From the NCBI RefSeq assembly GCF_016097555.1, contig NC_054702.1, positions 109,947,514 to 110,011,513 on the forward strand: DNA of 64,000 bases, in the 5' to 3' direction. The notes under the pieces are model-generated. The model saw only the letters and a list, made by a program, of their open reading frames with translations, made no database searches and was not told the origin of the DNA. This document shows positions 59,930 to 64,000 of this stretch, in pieces. How positions within the stretch are numbered: the stretch's first letter is position 1; each line of letters opens with the position of its first letter. The position numbers were made by a program, and so were the translations under genes. This DNA comes from Gigantopelta aegis (taxonomy: Eukaryota > Mollusca > Gastropoda > Neomphalida > Peltospiridae).

Positions 59930-60075
59930 TTTCGTGCTTATTTCCAATGAAGGTTCAAGCACGCTCTCCTGGGCACACACCTCAGTTATCTGTGCTGTCT
60001 GTCCAGGACAGTGGGTTAGTTGTTACGTGTTAGTGGTTAGTGAGAGAAAAGAGCGCGTAGTTCTTACACCTACCA
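59930..60075 (-). mobile_element. SINE family 2, partial
   Basis: GTGCTTATTTCCAATGAAGG, GGGCACACACCTCAGTTATC, CTGTCCAGGACAGTGGGTTA, in the same orientation as 37620-37925. It runs directly into a family-1 SINE. Confidence 0.8.
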
Positions 60076-60265
60076 CAACTAGTATATCAAAGGATGTGGT
60101 ATGTGCTATCATGTCTGTGGGATGGTGTTTATAAAAGATTCATTGCTACTAATCAAAAAATGTAGCGGATTTCTTCTCTAAGTCTATATGTAAAAATTAC
60201 CAAATGTTTGACATCCAGTAGCCGACGATTAAGAAATCAATATGCTCTAGTGATGTCGTTAAACA
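60076..60265 (+). mobile_element. SINE family 1, 5'-truncated
   Basis: ACTAGTATATCAAAGGATGT, GGGATGGTGTTTATAAAAGA, GTTTGACATCCAGTAGCCGA, GATGTCGTTAAACAAAAAC. Confidence 0.85.
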
Positions 60266-60744
60266 AAAACAACTTTAACTGTTCACCAATTTCAACAATT
60301 ATGCCATTTTATATTAATATGTGTCTGTTCATCAAATATATAGTTAACTTCTTCTTCCAAGCCTGTAGTTTTGAAATGTTTTATGTGAATCTACAAAAGA
60401 AAACATTCTTCATTTAATTTTTAACGATGTTCATAAAAATAAAGTGGGTTTTTTTTTTTCTTCTTGTGTTTGAGGTGATGTAATTGACGGACAGATTATT
60501 TTTGTTTAGGTGGCTAAACGTGTTTCCGCTAGTTACCTCGAACTCGTTCGTCTTGCTCTATTTGGTTCAACTAATTTAATCCTGATCCAGCTGAATTTCC
60601 ATCTGTTGACTTGATTGAATCTGCGACAAACGACCACAATTCATTAATTTTGCATGCTGAGTTTTGATGTTATCACAAATTGCATGGTGAACTTTGACGT
60701 CATCACAAATTGCTGAGTAGTTGAGCTCTAGGTAGCTCAGGCAG
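60266..60744. other. Intergenic DNA without recognisable features
   Basis: An acceptor-like TTTTTGTTTAG at about 60510 precedes a short open stretch (VAKRVSASYLELVRL) with no donor and no family match; not called as an exon. Confidence 0.45.
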
Positions 60745-60748
60745 TAGA

Positions 60749-61027
60749 TGGATGTAGCCTAGTGGTAAAGCGTTCGCCTGATGCGCGATAAGTCTAGGAT
60801 AGATCCCCGTCGGTGGACCCATTGGGCTATTTGTCGTTCCAGCCAGTGCACCACGACTGGTATATCAAAGGCCGTGGGATGGTGCATATGAAAGATCACT
60901 TGCTACTAATAGAAACATGTAGCGAGTTACCTCCTTAAGACTATACGTCAAAATTACCAAATGTTTTACACCCAACAGCCGACGATTAATAAATAAATGT
61001 GCTCTAGTTGTGTCGTTAAACAAAACA
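60749..61027 (+). mobile_element. SINE family 1, full length
   Basis: Head GGATGTAGCCTAGTGGTAAA and GATAGATCCCCGTCGG, body GACTGGTATATCAAAGGCC, tail GTGTCGTTAAACAAAAC. Confidence 0.9.
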
Positions 61028-61029
61028 AA

Positions 61030-61272
61030 CTTTAATTATTAACTTTAGCTAGCTCATTGGGTAGAGAGCTTGCCTGAGGTGCTTGGGTCGTAGGATCGAA
61101 CCCCACGGTAGACTATTGGGTTTCCTCCGTCCCAACCGATATATCAAAGGCCGTCATACGTGTTGCACATAGAAGATCCCTTTCTGCTTACGCAAAAATG
61201 TAGCAGGTTTCCTCTGAACATTGTGTCAGAAGTATTAAATGTTTGACATCCAATAGCCGTTGACTGAAGTTG
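61030..61272 (+). mobile_element. SINE, related tRNA-headed variant
   Basis: Head TAGCTCATTGGGTAGAGAGC with GGATCGAACCCCACGG, a more canonical tRNA A/B box pair than family 1, on a family-1-like body (ATATCAAAGGCCGTC, AGAAGATCCCTTTCTGC, TTTGACATCCAATAGCCG). Confidence 0.8.
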
Positions 61273-61556
61273 CTGTGTCACAGTTACAACAACCTTATTT
61301 CGCGATTTTTATATTTATCTGTGATATATACCTAAAAGAAAAACCAATACATCCAACATATAATCATTGCATAAATAACTAGGGTTTATTCACATTGTAA
61401 TGTGCTTTTACGTTGAGGGGTTAGGGCTACTATATCTTTTACTCACATATTTCCACTTAAATTATTTGTGTAAATACATAAAACAATGTTCATTATGGGA
61501 ATTATAATGGGAATTATGTTTGTGTATGTGTGTGTTTTATTTTAACGGAGGATGGG

Positions 61557-61853
61557 GGTGGGCGGGATGTAGCCCAGTGGTAAAACGCTCGCTTTATGCG
61601 CGGTTGGTTTTAGGATCGATCCCCGCCGGGCTATTTCTCGTTCCAGCCAGTGCATCACGACTGGTATATTAAAGGCCGTGGTATGTGCTATACTTTCTGT
61701 TGGATGGTACATATAAACGATCATTTGCTACTAACGAAAAAATGTACTGGGTTTCCTCGCTAAGACTGTACGTCAAAATTACCAAATGTAAATCCAATAG
61801 CCGATGATTATTAAATCAATGTGCTCTAGTGGTGTCGTTAAACAAAACAAACT
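61557..61853 (+). mobile_element. SINE family 1, full length
   Basis: Head GGGTGGGCGGGATGTAGCCC and GGATCGATCCCCGCCGG, body GACTGGTATATTAAAGGCC, tail GTGTCGTTAAACAAAAC. Confidence 0.9.
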
Positions 61854-62139
61854 TCTGAACATTACAATTTTAATATACATGTATTCGAGTTAATTGTTGA
61901 AAGATGATTATATCAGTACCATACAGTACAAAATGCTTTATTACCGTCCATGCATATGATGTATACATATAATTATTATATACATATAAACACAGTCTGA
62001 TGACCCAGCAATAATAAAGCTAATGATAAGAATAATGAACGACTAAATATATACATTACTAAAACAATGTATAGAGGATGTGTATTCTTATATTGTTGAA
62101 TACTGTTTGCAAATAAGATTGTGATTGGTCGAATGAAAG

Positions 62140-62231
62140 GTCAACTGGACATGAGCTCCAACGGGGTGCTGTTAGATCCACAGATAATAGTAATTAAACA
62201 GTGGAGCTAATTTTAATTAGACTGCACATTT
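62140..62231 (+). repeat. Relic of the long-TIR element terminus
   Basis: GGACATGAGCTCCAACGGGG, GTGCTGTTAGAT and CAGTGGAGCTAATTTTAATTA match the right end of the element at 42842-46367 (46303-46367), same orientation. The rest of an arm is not recognisable. Confidence 0.7.
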
Positions 62232-62240
62232 CATTGACGT

Positions 62241-63349
62241 TGATTCCCAGTCTGGAGCTCCACGCGGTAAGACGTGTTTGTTTTGCTTGTTCACACTGCA
62301 CGTGCTTTCGTGTGCTCGATTTGGGGGGTCCTTCATTTCGTTGTTTTTGTCAGCGAAATGAAGTTTTCTACTGGGATGTATGCGGCCATTGGAACTGATT
62401 GAACGCTGGAACGCTTCTCGTTTCGACAGCCTACACCACCAGGTTGGATTCTTTTTTAGCGAGATTCCTTGCCTCCACGTCATTTCTCCGTCTGACTGTC
62501 GACTTGTTTTTTTGTATGACTCGTATGACGGCCATTCTGCAGAACGCCACGGTTGTTCGCGTTTAGTCTCTACATATCCGAGCCTGTCCTAGCAGCACTG
62601 GAAGATTGACCGCCCGACTCTAAGAAGAAATAGGAAGCGGGGTCGGTCCCTACTACTCTTTTTCTAGACTTTACCTTGCTTTATAGTGATACCATAACAT
62701 CTCGTATCCTCTGGAGTCGGGCCCGTCCGCACGACTATACTAACCCATGACGACTGGACTATACCCTAGTCTGATACTCTATCTCGTTCAGACGGATCCG
62801 GCTTCTCAAGATCTGTATTTCAGCACAGCACTACACCTTCAACGTCTATCGACTGTCAATCTAGGTGTTTTCTTGACGGGATGCAAGCCATCTCGTCCCT
62901 TTAAGCTGTGCACCCAAACGGCCTTAACGAGACCACTCGCGTGGACATATCGATCGGACTTTAAACTTTTAGATCTGCGTTCAAAATTTTATGTCGAAAT
63001 TACTTCTTTTTTTTAAATATTATTAAATAGTCCGATCCCTCTTCTTTCTCTTATTTAATTTTGGACTGTCGTTCTAAAATGCTCCAAATTATATAAATAT
63101 TCGGCCGAGCAGTCAATTCTTTTTATTTTTGGCTTGTAACCTTTTTCTTTTCTTTTCTTCATTCTATTAACTTTTTTACTAATTGCTATTTTCAAAATTC
63201 TGCCCATTTTCAACACTCCCCCCCCCCCCCCCCCCCCCTCCATCCCGAGTCAGGCCACCGATTTTATCGGAGGTCGGACTAGGGATGGGCGTGTTCGAAA
63301 CCCTAGTGGTATATGGGCACGTTAAACTAGTTATCATCATCATCATCAT
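62241..63349 (+). mobile_element. ~1.1-kb non-autonomous element, copy 2
   Basis: Flanked by a perfect 9-bp direct repeat CATTGACGT (62232-62240 and 63350-63358). Starts TGATTCCCAGTCTGGAG and ends in (ATC)n after GGGCACGTTAAACTAG. Collinear with copy 1 (57119-58176), with scattered substitutions and a longer C-run (about 63219-63238). Confidence 0.8.
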
Positions 63350-63358
63350 CATTGACGT

Positions 63359-63524
63359 CGGTAACACTTGTTTGCGTACATTATGGATAATGAAATTGAC
63401 ATTCACAGTGTATTTAAAATCTAGCTAACTTTGACACTTTTGTGATGTCAGTATCGTGATTATTGCAAACTAACTTTATTCAGTGTATAGATATAACCAC
63501 AATTTGTCGACATATACCCTCAAA
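63359..63524. other. Intergenic DNA
   Basis: No feature recognised. Confidence 0.4.
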
Positions 63525-63609
63525 ATTAGCTGTTTGATAGTAATGCTAATATGAATAAATGTTGTTATCCATATTCGGGCATTTTTGTTTAATTCGGGCA
63601 TAAACCAGC

Positions 63610-63650
<41 letters not shown>

Positions 63651-63690
63651 TACAAAAAATGGGAGCCCGTACACCTATGCGGTCACTCTG
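63525..63690 (-). mobile_element. Interspersed repeat X, copy 3
   Basis: On the minus strand: ATAGGTGTACGGGCTCCCAT, a ~37-base G-run, GCCCGAATTAAACAAAAATG and TTATTCATATTAGCATTACT, matching 22385-22660. Confidence 0.7.
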
Positions 63691-64000
63691 GCATTAATAT
63701 TAACTCGGCATGAAATGTGTGTAACGTCAACGATCAGCTTTGTCGTGGATTAAATCAAGTCAGCAGATGTGAACGCAATTCTGCTCGTTGAAGCATATTG
63801 GTTTAAATTGCATTGTACCACGCATTGCTGTCGCTTACTTTGATCTACAAGCCTCACACAATGCAGCAGGAAGTACATTGGAACATTGTTTTAAAGGGAC
63901 ATTCCTGAGTTTGCTGCATTGTAAAATGTTTCTGACTAATAAAATATTTCTATGATTAAACTTACATATTAAATATATTTTCTTGTTTAGAATATCAGTG
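63691..64000. other. Unassigned end of window
   Basis: No repeat recognised. TTTTCTTGTTTAG at 63978-63990 is acceptor-like, but only ten bases follow. Confidence 0.35.

Noticed and set aside
60510..60640. Possible exon reading VAKRVSASYLELVRL
   Set aside because: Acceptor-like start but no donor, no family match and a stop soon after.
62380..63016. ORFs conserved between the two ~1.1-kb elements as host genes
   Set aside because: Conservation follows from recent copying of the element; no domain recognised.
57119..63349. A single 6.2-kb transposon with 1.1-kb terminal inverted repeats
   Set aside because: Each arm has its own 9-bp target duplication, so they are two separate insertions.

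Overview
This is invertebrate nuclear DNA, most likely from a mollusc and probably a gastropod. It is AT-rich, full of microsatellites and crowded with transposons. It carries tRNA-headed SINEs of a type I associate with molluscan genomes; that assignment rests on family knowledge, not on a search.

The only convincing host gene is on the + strand. Fifteen exons between 485 and 36846 join in a single open frame of 565 residues and encode the pore-to-C-terminus part of a cyclic nucleotide-gated (CNG) cation channel. The parts run in order: S5, pore helix and filter, S6, C-linker, cyclic-nucleotide-binding domain, C-terminal coiled coil and acidic tail. The N-terminus and S1-S4 lie upstream of the window. 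About 95% of the locus is intron, and almost every large intron is filled by repeats.

Layout. 0.5-2.1 kb: a minisatellite grown out of the 3' edge of the first exon. 2.9-7.5 kb: a Tc1 element and MITEs. 9.4-16.7 kb: a complete LTR retrotransposon on the minus strand with a 5-bp target duplication, Gypsy-type proteins and the unusual order gag-PR-IN-RT-RH. 17-25 kb: six CNG exons, tandem arrays and a Crypton-like recombinase relic. 25.3-26.6 and 28.7-29.9 kb: solo LTRs with exact target duplications. 30-34 kb: one almost intact Tc1 transposase and two Tc1 fragments fused head to head. 35.7-36.8 kb: the last two CNG exons.

Downstream of the CNG gene I see no convincing host gene, only one doubtful exon at 58.9 kb. 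40.5-42.6 kb holds a decayed Tc1 element with a nested MITE. 42.8-46.4 kb holds a 3.5-kb element with roughly 1-kb terminal inverted repeats and a 9-bp target duplication, inserted in a decayed Mutator-like transposase; the assembly gap (N) sits where its inverted repeat closes. 48.9-50.7 kb holds two nested TIR elements. 53.6-55.2 kb holds a broken KRBA2-like integrase gene. 57.1-63.4 kb holds two opposed copies of one ~1.1-kb element, each with its own 9-bp target duplication, and a run of SINEs between them.

The observations that stand out are: two CNG introns whose tandem arrays contain the adjacent exon edge plus its 5' splice site; a Gypsy-type element with a Copia-like domain order; and the long-TIR 9-bp-TSD element. 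The transposons do not form a pathway with the channel gene; they are passengers in its introns and downstream DNA.
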